From: Ustilaginoidea virens
Taxonomy: Eukaryota; Ascomycota; Sordariomycetes; Hypocreales; Clavicipitaceae
NCBI RefSeq assembly: GCF_000687475.1
Contig: NC_057316.1
Location: 5,270,001-5,334,000 of the forward strand
Length of the DNA stretch: 64,000 nucleotides
Direction of reading: 5' to 3'
How positions within the stretch are numbered: the first letter of the stretch is position 1; each line of letters opens with the position of its first letter. The position numbers and the translations under genes are program-made. This document shows positions 44,236-55,797 of this stretch, in pieces. The notes under the pieces were generated by a model. It saw nothing but the letters and a program-made list of their open reading frames with translations, searched no databases and was not told where the DNA came from.

Positions 44236-46337
44236 GGCCAACAGAAGGAAATGCCGTCAATGCAAAAGTCAGCTTGTGCAAGATTCGGACGGATCTCGCC
44301 AATGTCTGTGGTCTCTCCCACGCTCTTCTTCCAACGACTCTCTCACACTCTCGCTTTTCCCTTGCCTGCCTTTTCCTCCCTCTTGGCAAACCGGTTTGTG
44401 TTCGCGAACGGTGATCCTGACGAACTACTTGGAAGCCATTCAGATGACGAGGGATCAGAGAGTATACTCTGGCGCGTTTTGACGGAGCTGCCTGGGCTCC
44501 GTCAAGGGGATGGAATCAAGCAGGAACCACAAACTGGAAACATCTGCCCATTCTAATCGCTATCTTCAGGTGTGTTGCGCATCCGGGTCAAAAGGGAGGC
44601 AGCTTCGGGGGCGAAAAAAGAAGGAAGAAGAAGAAGAAGCTGAGTAGTCTTCCTGGCAATTGAGAAGAAGACGTGAAAGAGCAACGCTGGCGAGATTGGA
44701 GCTCAAGCACACCTCGGCAAATATGGACTGGCCCGTGATAGGACTCGATAGGCCTAAGAATGGTGATACGAGGGGGTCAGGCCATTATACCAAGGCAGGT
44801 CAGGTGGGTACTATAGGACAGGACGAAGCAATATGCGAGCAAGGCTTATACTTGGCGGCGGTCGGAGACTCGGAGCTGCTTCCTTGGCACGTCAAAAGTC
44901 GGGCATTCGTATTTTCGGTTGGAAGCGCTCCTCAGCGGGTTGGAACTTGGATGGAGATGGGATTTTCTGCCCGATTTGCGTCGTCCTCCAAACGGGCACA
45001 CGGGCACGACATCAAACTCAAGACGCTGGATAGAGGACACGACGTTCGGGCTGCGGAAGCACCGTGGTCCAACGGTTCCTTCTTGTACTGATTTCAGCCA
45101 TGTGTTGCTCTTTCCCTCCAGGGCTCGCCTTTTTCTTCCCGTGGGGAAGGAGCAGTGGGTCCGGCCCAGGAAGCCAGGAACCAGGAACCAGCCACCATGC
45201 TCATGCCCCGCCCCTCCCTGTCCCTGCCCCATGCCATGGAGTCACGGACCTTGCCGTCGAGGTCTTGTCCACGATGCCTGCCTGGTCAGTCGTCTCGTCT
45301 GCAGACAAAACCCCCCCCCCCTTTTTTTTTTTCTTTCTTTTTTTTTTCTTTTGTTGTTGACCAGAGCTGTCAAGGAAGAGCGGGTAACCACCTTCCCTTC
45401 CCGCCCACTGACTTGACTGGCAGGGGGAGGGGAGGGGGGAAACTGGTAACCGAGCCTTGAAAGTTGGCTGGGAGCATTAGTGTTTTTGATGCATGTGGGT
45501 GTGCGCTAAAGGTACTTGGTAGGTAAGTGAGCGAGGCACCGGACTGATTCTGAGGAGCGATAAATGTGAGATGGATGGATGAAGACGCGCACCAAGCTTT
45601 CCCTCGACAACCCAGCGAGCCCACCGTGGAAACTTGACCTCCAGGCTCTTCTGCTCCTACGGTGGGCGGTGGAAGAGGCTGGGCCTGCCGGCCGCCCAAG
45701 CCTACCGAGCTTATGGGTCAATATGTCAATATGTCAATATGTTGAACTTGAATTCAACTGGGCCACCACCAGCACCAGCATCCATCACACCTGTCACTTG
45801 CGCTACAGCAGGGTCAAGTGATAGTTTGCTGCCTGGCATCAGGCATCAGGGGCAGGCCCCACCCACCAGCTTTACCGGGGTATTGCAGGAGAGAGCTGGT
45901 ACCTGCAGATGGTGCGGTACTGGTTCTCCGTGCTTGCCTCTGCATGCAGTGACCAGACCATTTGTCTATTTGTCCTGCGGCTTGGACAAATATGTGTTTT
46001 GGCTCAATTGCGCTGCATGCAGGTTCAAACTCCTCACAAGACTTGCCCCCCCCCCTTCCCCCTTTTCTTTTTTTTCTTTTCCCTTTGCTTTTGCCCTCCC
46101 TGTCTCTTGTCCCTGCTTTCTGTTGCTGTTGCTGTGGCTTGTGCTTGCTTTTGACCTCAACAATACTAGCGTGCTAGTCTCTCCGCATGGCCGCATTGCC
46201 GCATGGTCCAGTTAGTTGTCGCAGTGACCACATTAACGGCTGGTCGACTTCAGCGGGGGAACAAGGCGTCAATGATTGGTGCGCCTCCCATGCCACAAGC
46301 CTACGATGCAGCCTCCGGCGCCCCGTCCCTTGGAAAG

Positions 46338-46381
46338 TCCCGAGTCTCGAGTCCCGAGTCCCGAGTCCCGAGTCCCGAGTC
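46338..46381. repeat. GAGTCCC heptamer repeat
   Basis: Six copies, the first variant (GAGTCTC). Confidence 0.85.
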
Positions 46382-47360
46382 AACTCCCCGACTCGCCGTC
46401 ATGCCCGGTCTGCCCCTTTGGTGCTGTCCAGGGGACTCTCCGTCAAGGTTTCATGGCCAGGATCGCTGGGCACCGCAGCTAGCGGCACCTGAGCTGCGAT
46501 GGTGGTTCCGGCGGGTCATCCGTCTGGCCGTCGTCGTCCCCGTCACAGCGCAGTTCAGCTACATAGCTATGTACCTGCAGAAAGCAAGCACCAGACAGCG
46601 GTTTCGTGTCAAGCAGACTCCTCATCGACTCATGATAGTGAGCGGCTCTGCTCACCCCAGTCGGAGGGCCGAACTCTCAGGCCATCCCCCGTCCCGGGCT
46701 TGTTATGTTGCCATCGCGCACAGTGCACAGTGCACACACGGCTCACACCGCAACGGTCCGAGAGCCAATTGCCCGCGTCAAACAATGCTGGCTGATTGTT
46801 GGTCGTCGGCGACCGCTCCGCTGGCTCGCTGCATGCATCCTGCAATAGCGCCATCACGGGCAATCGCCCAACTCCCGCTGTCCACAGTTGTAGGACGCGA
46901 CTGGAGCTTGTGGTTGCTCGAAGCGCATCAGAACGGGGGGCCTGTAGCCGACCTGTAGGCGACAAGTTTCGTCCAGCGGTGGTGAGTGGGCGAGGTCATT
47001 GGCGGATTCAAGCCGGGTGGCGCCAACGAGCAACAGCCAGCAGGCGAGGCAGTATGGAGTATGTACCAACAACTACGGCCACCTCCCAAGGTACGGAGTA
47101 CCAGTTGCAACCAACACCTGTTACATTAGGTGACCGCCCGGACTTTTGTTACTCCAGTCGAGATTCGGCTTGGTGCTGACTAATGTTGCTTCCAAGGTCG
47201 GCTGCAACCGCAGCAGTGGCAGGAGCCAGCCAGCCACTGACCTGCTCTGACGTAGGGGTCAACTACGGATTGGCGGGCACCAGACCTAAAACACCAGACC
47301 GGTACGGACTCGGACTACGGAGTATAGAATATCCCATTGACACTGCCGGCCAAGGCGGGG

Positions 47361-47398
47361 AAAAAAAAAAAGAAAGAAAGAAAGAAAGAAAGAAAGAA
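47361..47398. repeat. (GAAA)n microsatellite
   Basis: A-run followed by about seven GAAA units, about 350 bases before the next gene; may be in its promoter or leader. Confidence 0.9.
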
Positions 47399-47749
47399 TA
47401 AAAGAAGGAGAGAACAAAAACAGAACACAAAAACCCAGGACAAGTAACCATCGTTTATTGCCCACCGTCCCATCAACCCTGTGCCCGCCTGCCTTCCCGC
47501 CTGCCTTCCCGCCTGCCCGCCCGACAGCTTCCACCGGCAGGGCCCTTCCTTCTCTCCCTCTGTGGCCAACTTTGCCCCTCACCCTCACACAGCTTTCAGC
47601 TTTCGAAATTCGCACCTCGTCGAGGCACAGAAAGTCGACAAACAACCCCGAGACATTTTACGCGGAGCAGACATTGAGACCCTGTTGAACGCTTCTGAAC
47701 GCTTTCTCGTCGGCTTTTCGCTGTCACGCCCCTTCGTTGCTCGGATATC

Positions 47750-48236
47750 ATGGCAATCAACGGGGATGTTGCGTCACTGCCCAAGGCAGATTCACCAACA
47801 GGCTCCCCTCGATTATCCTCCGTGTCGCTCCAAGCAGCGGCCACGATGAACGCCGGCCTCCAGCGCGAGCCTTCCCGTCGTATGTGCCATGTCGCGGGCT
47901 CGCCTCGGCCGTTTTGGGTCCAACAGGTGCATGGCGGAACTGACTGACTTGTGCCATCCCAGGATCATCCAGCAGCTCGCTGGCGCGCAATATATCCTCG
48001 CCGGCCACCACTAGCCATCGACGATCGACTGTGCTCATGAACCTGCAGCTGAACGACCCGTCCATTCCGGCACCGGGGGAGATGGCACACGAGCGCTCCA
48101 GATACCACACATCGAGCCCCCAGCCTCTGTCGGGGTCGCCGCTGACGGCCGATCCGCATCATCACAGGGCTCCCAGCCTGGGGGAACTGCATCAGGAACT
48201 CGAGGCCGAACAAGAAGGACATGTGGTACGCTTCCA

Positions 48237-48267
<31 letters not shown>

Positions 48268-48944
48268 GTTCCTTGCCAAAAAAAAAAAAAAAAAAAAACG
48301 GCAACAAGAGGCAGTCTAACAGTTGGACAGAATCGGCTGCTGCAAATGATTCGACAGCAGCAACTGGAACTGCAGCGACTGCAAGCTACGCGGCCAGGAA
48401 ACAGCAGCGACTCCAACGGAGACGACAGTGCCGTCGCGGAAACGCCCACCAGAGCAATTCACGGCACGGCTGCACCCCCAAACGCGGCGGCTGGGTCGTT
48501 TGCACGGTCCCCCGGGTTTCCACGCGGATCCATGGAAATGGCGCGCGCCGAGATGCATCATCGCAGGTCTCGGACCCCAAGCCGCGGCGCGTCGCCACGA
48601 TTGCGAGCCACGTCGATGAGCCAGGAAAGCGGAGACTGGGTTCTCGGGGGCCGGGACGAAAGTGCCTTTTATCAAGCAGAGACACAAATGCTGACGCGAG
48701 AAAATCAAATGCTCCGCCACCGAATTCGAGACCTGGGTGAGTAGGCCAGCGGGGGGGTTTGGGAACTGTCGTTGAGTCACGGGCAAAAGGCTGACATGAC
48801 GTTGGGATTGCCCCAGAGAAACAACTTGCCGAGGCGGTGCCGGGTTCAGCGACGGGAACAGAGCCGTCGGTGCCGTCCCAGCTGACCAGGACGTCCACGG
48901 TCGCGGAAGAGAGAGGAGCCGAGGCTGAGACCAAGGACGCGTAG
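47750..48944 (+). CDS. Uncharacterised conserved-type protein with C-terminal coiled coil
   Basis: Four exons: 47750-47879, 47963-48225, 48331-48736 and 48817-48944, 308 residues. Introns have donors GTATGT, GTACGC and GTGAGT. The 105-nt second intron contains C29 and A21 runs; splicing it out (branch CTAAC, acceptor GGACAG) joins EAEQEGHV to NRLLQMIRQQQLELQ in phase 0. Reading through it instead gives a Pro/Lys homopolymer stretch, which I judge spurious. The N-terminus is Ser-rich with MNLQLNDPSIPAPGEM and a helical PSLGELHQELEAEQEG. The centre is basic and disordered. The C-terminus has a leucine-spaced helix, AETQMLTRENQMLRHRIRDLEKQLAE, suited to dimerisation. No basic DNA-binding region precedes it, so it is not a clear bZIP. 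Function not recognised. Confidence 0.75.
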
Positions 48945-49743
48945 GTTTTCCCCTCGGACAAGCATCGACACCTGGAGGGGTTTTTGTACAATAGCTTCTT
49001 TACGGAGTTTAGGTCGGCGGTGAAACGGATTATTGGGTTCGGGAAAAGGGAGGCTGGGGCCAACGCAACAGGACATGGAGTTGCGCCCAGGGCAGCTAGG
49101 AGGTTAGTTAGCTGCTGTGCGTCTTGTGTGTCACTTGGTGTTGTCCATTCAGCACGCCAGTTTGCAAGCATGCCTTTATCTTTCTTAGCCTTGACGGGCA
49201 TATACAAAGAAAGATTCGTGCACGTCCTTCTTCCAAGGTGTTTCGGGGCCATGACTGCGCTCACTGACTAGGCGAGTGTTGCCGGGCATGCAAGAAAATC
49301 CTGCTTCTCGTCCGCAAGCACCCGCAAGCATCCGCAAGCATCGCAAGCATCGTGTGCAGCGCGGACTGCCCGTGCAAGCGTCAACTTTGTCAACTACTAC
49401 CCGCAGCAGCGGTGTCTAGGAGGTAGGTGCAGTAGGTACAGTAGGTACCTACCTAAGGTCTGGTAGGCGGGAGCTGGTACATATGTACCGGCTGCCGTGG
49501 GTACCTGAACGGCCCGGCAGAACAGTTGACGTTGCCCCGAAAGTGGGGGGGGGGGGCCCCAGCCAGCTGACCTTACGGTCCGGAAATCGGAAGTCGGAAG
49601 TCGCAACCCGCAACCCGCAACCCGCAACCGGCATCCTGCATCCTGCATCCTGCATCCTCATCCTCCCTCGCCCTCACCACGCGCGTTCCCGTCCCTCCGG
49701 TCTGCCCTGCCGTTCCGCATCGCTCTCCGCACCCTCGGGTACA
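48945..49743. promoter_or_regulatory. Intergenic region upstream of the flavoprotein gene
   Basis: 799 bases with CGCAAGCATC repeats (49309-49345), an AGGTACCTACC cluster (49421-49460), a G10 run near 49546 and CGCAACC/CATCCTG heptamer repeats (49602-49660). No gene supported. Confidence 0.45.
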
Positions 49744-51115
49744 ATGCTGGCCAGCAAGGCGGCCGGCTCACTCGCCCTGTCGAGGGGCCATGGCGGCCTG
49801 CGCCGCCACTTGCATGCCACCTCTGCCCCTCGCGCCGACTTTACCCATGCCGTACGACTGCTGTTGGTTGTTCCGGGGGACTCTGCGACCCCCTTGACCC
49901 CGTTGTCCTTGGCTTGCCGTCCCTCCCGTCATCTCGTCTGCCGTTGCCGGTCCCCCACCCAACCCAGCTGACAAAAGTCGGCAGGTCATCGGAGGCGGAG
50001 TCGTCGGCCTCGCCATCGCGCGCCAGCTCTCCCAGCGACCCAACACGAGCACCGTGCTCATCGAGCGGCACGCGGCCCTCGGGACCGAGACGTCGTCCCG
50101 CAACAGCGAGGTGATCCACGCGGGCATCTACTACGGCCGCGAGAGCCTCAAGGCGCGCCTGTGCCTGCGCGGCAAGCACCTCCTGTACGACTTTTGCGCC
50201 AAGCACGGCGTCCCGCACCGGCGGGTGGGCAAGTGGATCGTCGCGCAGGACGACGCGCAGCGGGACCAGCTGGAGAAGCTGCGCGGCGACTGCGCGGCGC
50301 TGGACGTGCCGACCCGGTGGGTCTCGGAGGGCGAGGTCCGGCGCCGCGGCGAGGGCGTGCGGGCGCGGCGCGGCGCCCTCGAGAGCCCGACCACCGGCAT
50401 CGTCGACGCCCACGCCCTCATGGCCGCCCTGCGGGGCCTGTTCGAGCACCACGGCGGCCTGGTGGCCCTGCGGGCGCCCGTCACCGGCGTGCGGCCCCTG
50501 GGCCCCGGCCGCGGGTGGCGGGTCGACGTGCGCGACGCCTCCGCCGCGGGGGAAGCCACGGCCTCCGTCACCGCCGAGGCCCTCGTCAACGCCGCCGGCC
50601 TGGGCGCCGTCCACATCCACAACATGGTCGTCCCGGAAGCCCGCCGCCGGAAGCTGTACTTTGCCAAGGGCAACTACTTCGCCTACGCGGCCGCCCGCCC
50701 CCGCGTCTCCCGCCTCGTCTACCCGGCCCCGACGCCGGGGGCCGCCGGCCTGGGCACCCACCTGACCCTCGACATGGCCGGCCGGCTGCGCTTCGGCCCG
50801 GACGTCGAGTGGGTCGACTCCCCGGACCACCTGGCCGTGAGCGAGGCCCGGCTCGCCCGCGCCGCGGACCAGATCAGGGAGTACCTGCCGGGCGTGGACC
50901 CCGAGCGCCTGCACCCCGACTACGCGGGCATCCGGCCCAAGCTGACGCACGGGGGCTCCGCGCAGATGGGCGCCAACTTTGACGACTTCGTCGTCCACCT
51001 CCAGGACGGCCGCGACTCCTGGGTCGACTGCTTGGGCATAGAGAGCCCCGGCCTGACGAGCTGTCTGGCCATAGCGGAGCGGGTGCACGACCTCTTGTAC
51101 GCGAGGCCCACGTAA
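49744..51115 (+). CDS. L-2-hydroxyglutarate dehydrogenase-like FAD oxidoreductase
   Basis: DAO-family flavoprotein that probably oxidises L-2-hydroxyglutarate to 2-oxoglutarate in mitochondria. Exons 49744-49851 and 49985-51115 (intron 133 nt, donor GTACGA, acceptor GGCAG, phase 0), 412 residues. The first ~30 residues are Arg/Ser/Ala-rich without acidic residues, a likely presequence. The Rossmann motif VIGGGVVGLAIARQL starts at residue 37, right at the junction. LIERHAALGTETSSRNSEVIH and AGIYYGRESLKARLC are typical of L2HGDH; SPTTGIVDAHALM, VNAAGLGA, YFAKGNYFAY and the C-terminal IESPGLTSCLAIAERV complete the family pattern. The gene is extremely GC-rich at third positions, which leaves a 471-codon antisense frame open. 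Confidence 0.88.
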
Positions 51116-52267
51116 AAAAAAAAAAGAAGAAAAATCAAAAAAAAAAAATCCGCATCCTTTCTTGGTTACCGACTTGTCACACGTACAATTTCCTTTGTCA
51201 CGCTTTCCACAGCCCCCCTCCCTCCCTCCCTTTTCTCGCGACCCGTCATTGTACAAACCAAATGCCGTGACACAGACGTAGCAAACTTGTTAGTTAGTGT
51301 TGGGGATAGCAGCCGAATAGGCCCGGCCAGCCGCACAGAAAAAGGCCCCGTGCATCACACAGAAAGAATCAAGGCCGCCTTTCCCGAATCATCACCCGCA
51401 GCAACGCGAGGAGACCAGGCCAACTCGCGTCCCCGCAGCCGTCGCGCGCGGGGCAGAAATCAAGACAGAAAACGCGAACCCTCCTCTTGGGGCGTCTTCA
51501 ACGCAGCCGCATCTTCAAAAGAACATTACATTCCCCGCCGACGAGCGTGCCTGACCTGAACAAGGACAAAACGGGACAAACGAAAACGAACGAACGATAT
51601 ATGTATAACATTGAAAGTACTTTCATGATAGACAAAACAATGCTTGGTATACCGTATCCCGTGTTCTTTCTTTTTTTTTTTTTGTGTGTGTTTTTGTGAT
51701 AAAAACACGACTGGAGTATCAACGTGACGTGGAAAGTTTGTGCAGTGTCCAAAAGCAATGTTCCCATGTAGTGCTGTGTCCAAAGTCAAAAGCCTCAACG
51801 CCCTCTGTTGCTCGAGTCAAACAAACAAACAAAGAAAAAAGAAAAAAACATAACTCGCTATCTCGATTCAGTACGCGGAAATCAAGAAGGCAGGCAGGAG
51901 ATGAACGCCGTTCGAGTCCGTTGAAAACATGGTCGGCCACGGGTATCCCGGTGATGGATAAAAAGGCAAAAATGCTTGTTCGCTTGTTCGCTCGTTCGCT
52001 TGTCCCTCGGCCCCTTTTCCAGTGGCACCGCCCCCCCCCCCCCCCCCCTTGGCAAAACTTACATCCGCTGCTCCGTTTGCATTCCTCAGCTCATCGTTAT
52101 GCTGGGACAGAATTTCCTGCCCTGGACGTTGATCCGTAGTTCATAGATGCCATTTTGTGCACCAATGAATCTCCAAACACAGCATCAGTCAGCAACATGT
52201 TCCATTTTTATTTGTCTCATGTGCCTCCTTGAGAGTCGGCATTTTCATGGGGGGGAAGGGGGGGACC
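51116..52267. other. Convergent 3' intergenic region
   Basis: 1.15 kb between the stop codons of the flavoprotein and the DUF2415-type gene. It includes A-rich and T-rich runs and a C18 run (52031-52048). No gene supported. Confidence 0.45.
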
Positions 52268-54408
52268 TTACAGAGTACGACCGTCTTCGGTCCAGGCCAG
52301 ACCCGCGGTATTGTCAGGGGATGGGGGAACTTCAAACACGCCATGATCTGGAGCAAGAGTTCCGCGAATAGCGCTCTCTTCCCAGCGGTTCACAACCTGG
52401 TTGACCAAGGGCGTCAGGAGCAGCGGGTCTTCGCCATCGTTGTCGTTTGAGGGCCGCTCTCTGCCTTGCAAGATTTCAAGCACGTTGAGGTACGACGAGT
52501 CTTGCCGGTCTCTCTGGTCTCGCATGGCAGCAACGGCCTCGCTAATTCTTTCAAACATCCATCGCTGTTCCGGGCGTCTCGATATCCGAGTCGCTTGGCT
52601 GTTGCTCCCTTCGCGGACAAGCTGCCGAGCATTGCGAGCTCTCTCTTGCTGAGCATCTCGCTGCTCCCCATACGAGGGCATGGCCTCGCCCGTTGCAAGG
52701 TTGGCGCTGCCGCTGCCGCTGCCGCTGCCGCTGCGTTGGCGCGGCCTTGACGCTTCACCATCGTTGACAGAAGGCCGGAGACTGGAAAGATAGGTCCTGG
52801 TCAAGTCGGATGGCCCACCGCGCAATCGTCCCTCGGCGTCTATTTGAATGGCCAGCTCGCGTCTTCGTCGATCGCTTTGAATAGCCTCCAGAACAATAGT
52901 TTCGTTGGCTGTAAGAGGCTGGTTCAAGTGTCCGAGGATCTCGGCTTGTCGGCGTGCGCGAGGAGCGCCAGAGGGCGGCGATCGGGTCGACCGTCGCTCA
53001 GCATTATTGTCTAGCAGTCGCGGATCGACCGTGTTCCGATCCAAAATGTCGACATGCTCAAAGTCGGCTTCAACGTTGATGTCGACAATCTGACGAATGA
53101 CAAAGTTGCTTCTCATGTCAGCGAACCCGATATGGCTCCTGTCTTCAGTCCATGCAAGAATGTCAAAAGGCCCCGGGCAGAAAGCCATGTCTCTAATGGC
53201 TCCTGGACCACTCTCCGGGCGAGACGACTTCAAAGTGGTAATGAGTGGCTCGGCACAAGGATCGAGAAGCACTGTCGTGTCAAAAATGGAAATTGTGCCA
53301 TGCTGGGTTCCTACCGCCAGGTAGGCGCCGGACGGGGAGAAGCACGCGGCGAAGCTCCCGCGACTGTCGGAGCGGTCATCCTTCCTTTGGCTCTTGAGCA
53401 AGACTCTCTGCTTGAGCTCCCATCGATACCTGGCTTCGTGACGAGATGCGACCGTGCCTGGATCGGTCTCGACACGTTCGTGGATATACAGATAGGGATC
53501 GTCAAGAATGCCTATGAGGATCCGACCATCTGGGGATATGATGGCTCGATTGACGAAATCGGGGTACTCGACAACCTCGAGGGGGTCAATCTTGTCATTT
53601 TGATCAAATTCTTTCAAGCTCACGAGGATAACTGTCTTGTCGTTGTTGGCTAAAACAGCGACCGGTTCCGCATAAGATCCTGTAAAGGGAGCCGGTGAGG
53701 TAGGAGGGAACCAAAGCGTGACGCAGTTGACTCGGTCCTTGGCCAGCTTCATACTCTTTGCGATTAAGCTCTTGTTCGACCGCCGCGCGTGGGCGAAAAG
53801 GGCAAGAACAGGATCCTCGCGATTGGCTCCCTCGAGGCTTAACTCTTGCCTGGTATCGGCATCGAGGTGCAACCCAAGCAGCGGCTGCCGATTACTTTCG
53901 AGGGCTTCTTCCAACCTGATGGCGACAAAATCGCCTGTTTCGCTCCCACAGCATAGCCAGCCGTTATCGGCGACTAAGCATCGCGGGGCAAAGGTGAGGA
54001 GCTTAATCGTCTCGCATTCGTTTGTCAAAGTGTTGAGCCGCTGGACATGGTTGCTGCCGCTTCCACCGGGGAAATATACGATATGACGCTTCTCTGCACT
54101 AATCAAGGATCGAAGTTGCCAGTGCCTGCAGGACGAGATTTGCTCAGTAACTGACAGACTCGGGGGGCGATGGCAGGGAACAAAAGACTGGGAGTTTTAT
54201 ACGCACTGGGATCGAACGGGAACGCGATAGTGCTTGCGTCCATTCTTGGAAACTATGCCCTCGGTCGGAAAGTACCTGCGTAGACAAACTGTGAGTCCAC
54301 GTCGTACACTCGCGAGATATTCCGATTCAACAGGCGCAGGGCGACGGCACGAGTCGACGGAGAAGTGGCGAGAGGGGTGACGAACAAACCGTCGTCATTA
54401 CAGGCCAT
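52268..54408 (-). CDS. DUF2415-type WD40-like fungal protein with apparent frame break
   Basis: Cytosolic or nuclear beta-propeller-like protein of unknown role. The main exon is 54125-52268; an 81-nt intron (54206-54126, GTGCGT...CTGCAG) joins VRSQ to HWQLRSLISAEKR. Upstream, the frame from ATG 54408 reads LLNRNISRVYDVDSQFVYAG and must change at 54276-54274 to reach YFPTEGIVSKNGRKHY: one base appears missing between GCAGG and TAC. With that base the protein would have 686 residues. An intact alternative uses a 56-nt intron (54331-54276, weak donor GTTGAA, acceptor CGCAG) and gives 667 residues but removes a natural-looking segment. The propeller part includes CLVADNGWLCCGSETGDFVA, RAIISPDGRILIGILDD and FSPSGAYLAVGTQHGTISIF (the DUF2415-like block). 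The C-terminus is charged and ends in GLAWTEDGRTL. Confidence 0.75.
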
Positions 54409-55797
54409 GGTTAATGCCACCGTATGAGGCGGACCTGAAGGACAGAAGGCAGAAAGCCAGCAGCGCCCGCCAGTGTCGCAGGTAGGCCAGCCCGGATACT
54501 GAGAGTCGCGAAAACGACGTCACGAAAACGACCAGCCTGGGTGTGAGAGATGAAAAGACGAAGGCCCGCCGAAGCCCGGTGTGACGTACGAAGGGTATCG
54601 TCAACCGAGAGGCGCGAGCGAGCCGAGATAGGAGCCTCGGTTTGCCGCATGCGACTGGTGATCGCAGGTGGTTCGACGACGGCTTCTGTGGAATCGGGGG
54701 GAGGGCTGCGAAGATGAAGTCGGATGATGATTTGGCGACGACAGGAGCGGAGCAGAGCAGGGTTGGGCGGGCGGGATTGCAATCCAAAAGCAGATGCAAA
54801 GGCAGCGGACGAGGTGCGTTGGGGTGGATGGGCGGGTGTGCGGGTGGGCGTTACTGTCCTTTGTTGTTTGACCTGAGGGCGAAATGCAACAGTGGTGTGG
54901 ATGCGTGAAGCGTGATGATGCGGTTGAGGCAATGGCGACTGGTGAGATGATGACGGGCTTGTGGTCTGTGGTCTGGTTGAAGTCGGGGTGTGTTGGGCTA
55001 AAGGCCGGAGGTACCTGCGTCGTCGCAGGCGCGGACAGGGCAGGTTAAAGTTTTCTCGAAGAAGTTCAATACCTGTGCTGGAGCCCGCAGTCAGTTATTA
55101 GTGGACGATGACGTCTGCTACAGTTGCCGGACAGTTGGTCAGTTGTCATTTGCAGGTGCTGGTGCTGGTGCTGGTGCTGGTTGCATACGGCTGGGGGTAC
55201 TCCGTGCTCCGCATACCAAACAGCATGAAGGTAGGTACCGTTGACCTCCAGCACCTGGATGGGCAGTACACAGTGCCTTAGGTATTTATCAGGCACCTGT
55301 CGTCAAAACCACCAGACGCCATGACTTTGCAACTTTTTTGCAAGGCCTTCGAGGGCCTTTTTTATTTTGGGTTCCTACCTCCCACCTAGGTACCTGGTAG
55401 GTATCTGGTAGTTGACATGTAAGTACGGAGTACTCCGTAAATTATCAGCGTGCGACTTGCTACTAGCAAGCCGACGCAAGCAAGACTCTTCCCCCCCCCC
55501 CCCCCCCCCCCCCCCTTTCCCCTCCTTAAAATACAGAAATACAAGGCCGTCCTATACAGATGTCGTAAAGCGTCTGTTTGGTTTAAAGTCCCCCTCAAGT
55601 ATTTCCGCGTAAAGCATTTTCACAAGCGATCAACATTACCACGTTTGGCACCCAGGGGTGCGGACGCATCACGTGATTGACGACGTTCCCAATTAAGTAG
55701 GTCCAGCCCCAGCCAATGAAGTCGCATACGCTTTGATCCAAATTATCACACCAGATAGAAAGACATTGTCCACAATCGCACACCCTCTGATAAATTC
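54409..55797. other. 1.4-kb intergenic region
   Basis: Upstream of the DUF2415-type gene and downstream of the secreted-protein gene. Contains a GGTGCT repeat (55154-55181), AGGTACC clusters (about 55380-55412), a double TACGGAGTA/TACTCCGTA at 55424-55439 and C25 at 55491-55515. No gene supported. Confidence 0.45.

Larger units (their letters stand above)
44236..47749. other. 3.5-kb intergenic region
   Basis: Holds the upstream regions of the divergent PH-domain and coiled-coil genes. Open frames here lack recognisable sequence and gene-like codon patterns. Contents include mixed C/T-runs at 45310-45353 and 46049-46083, a GAGTCCC heptamer repeat, a (GAAA)n run and TACGGAGTA at 47092-47100 and 47316-47324. 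Confidence 0.45.

Noticed and set aside
49841..51256. 471-codon antisense frame across the L2HGDH-like gene
   Set aside because: Explained by extreme GC at third positions; Arg/Ala/Gly-rich composition without any motif.
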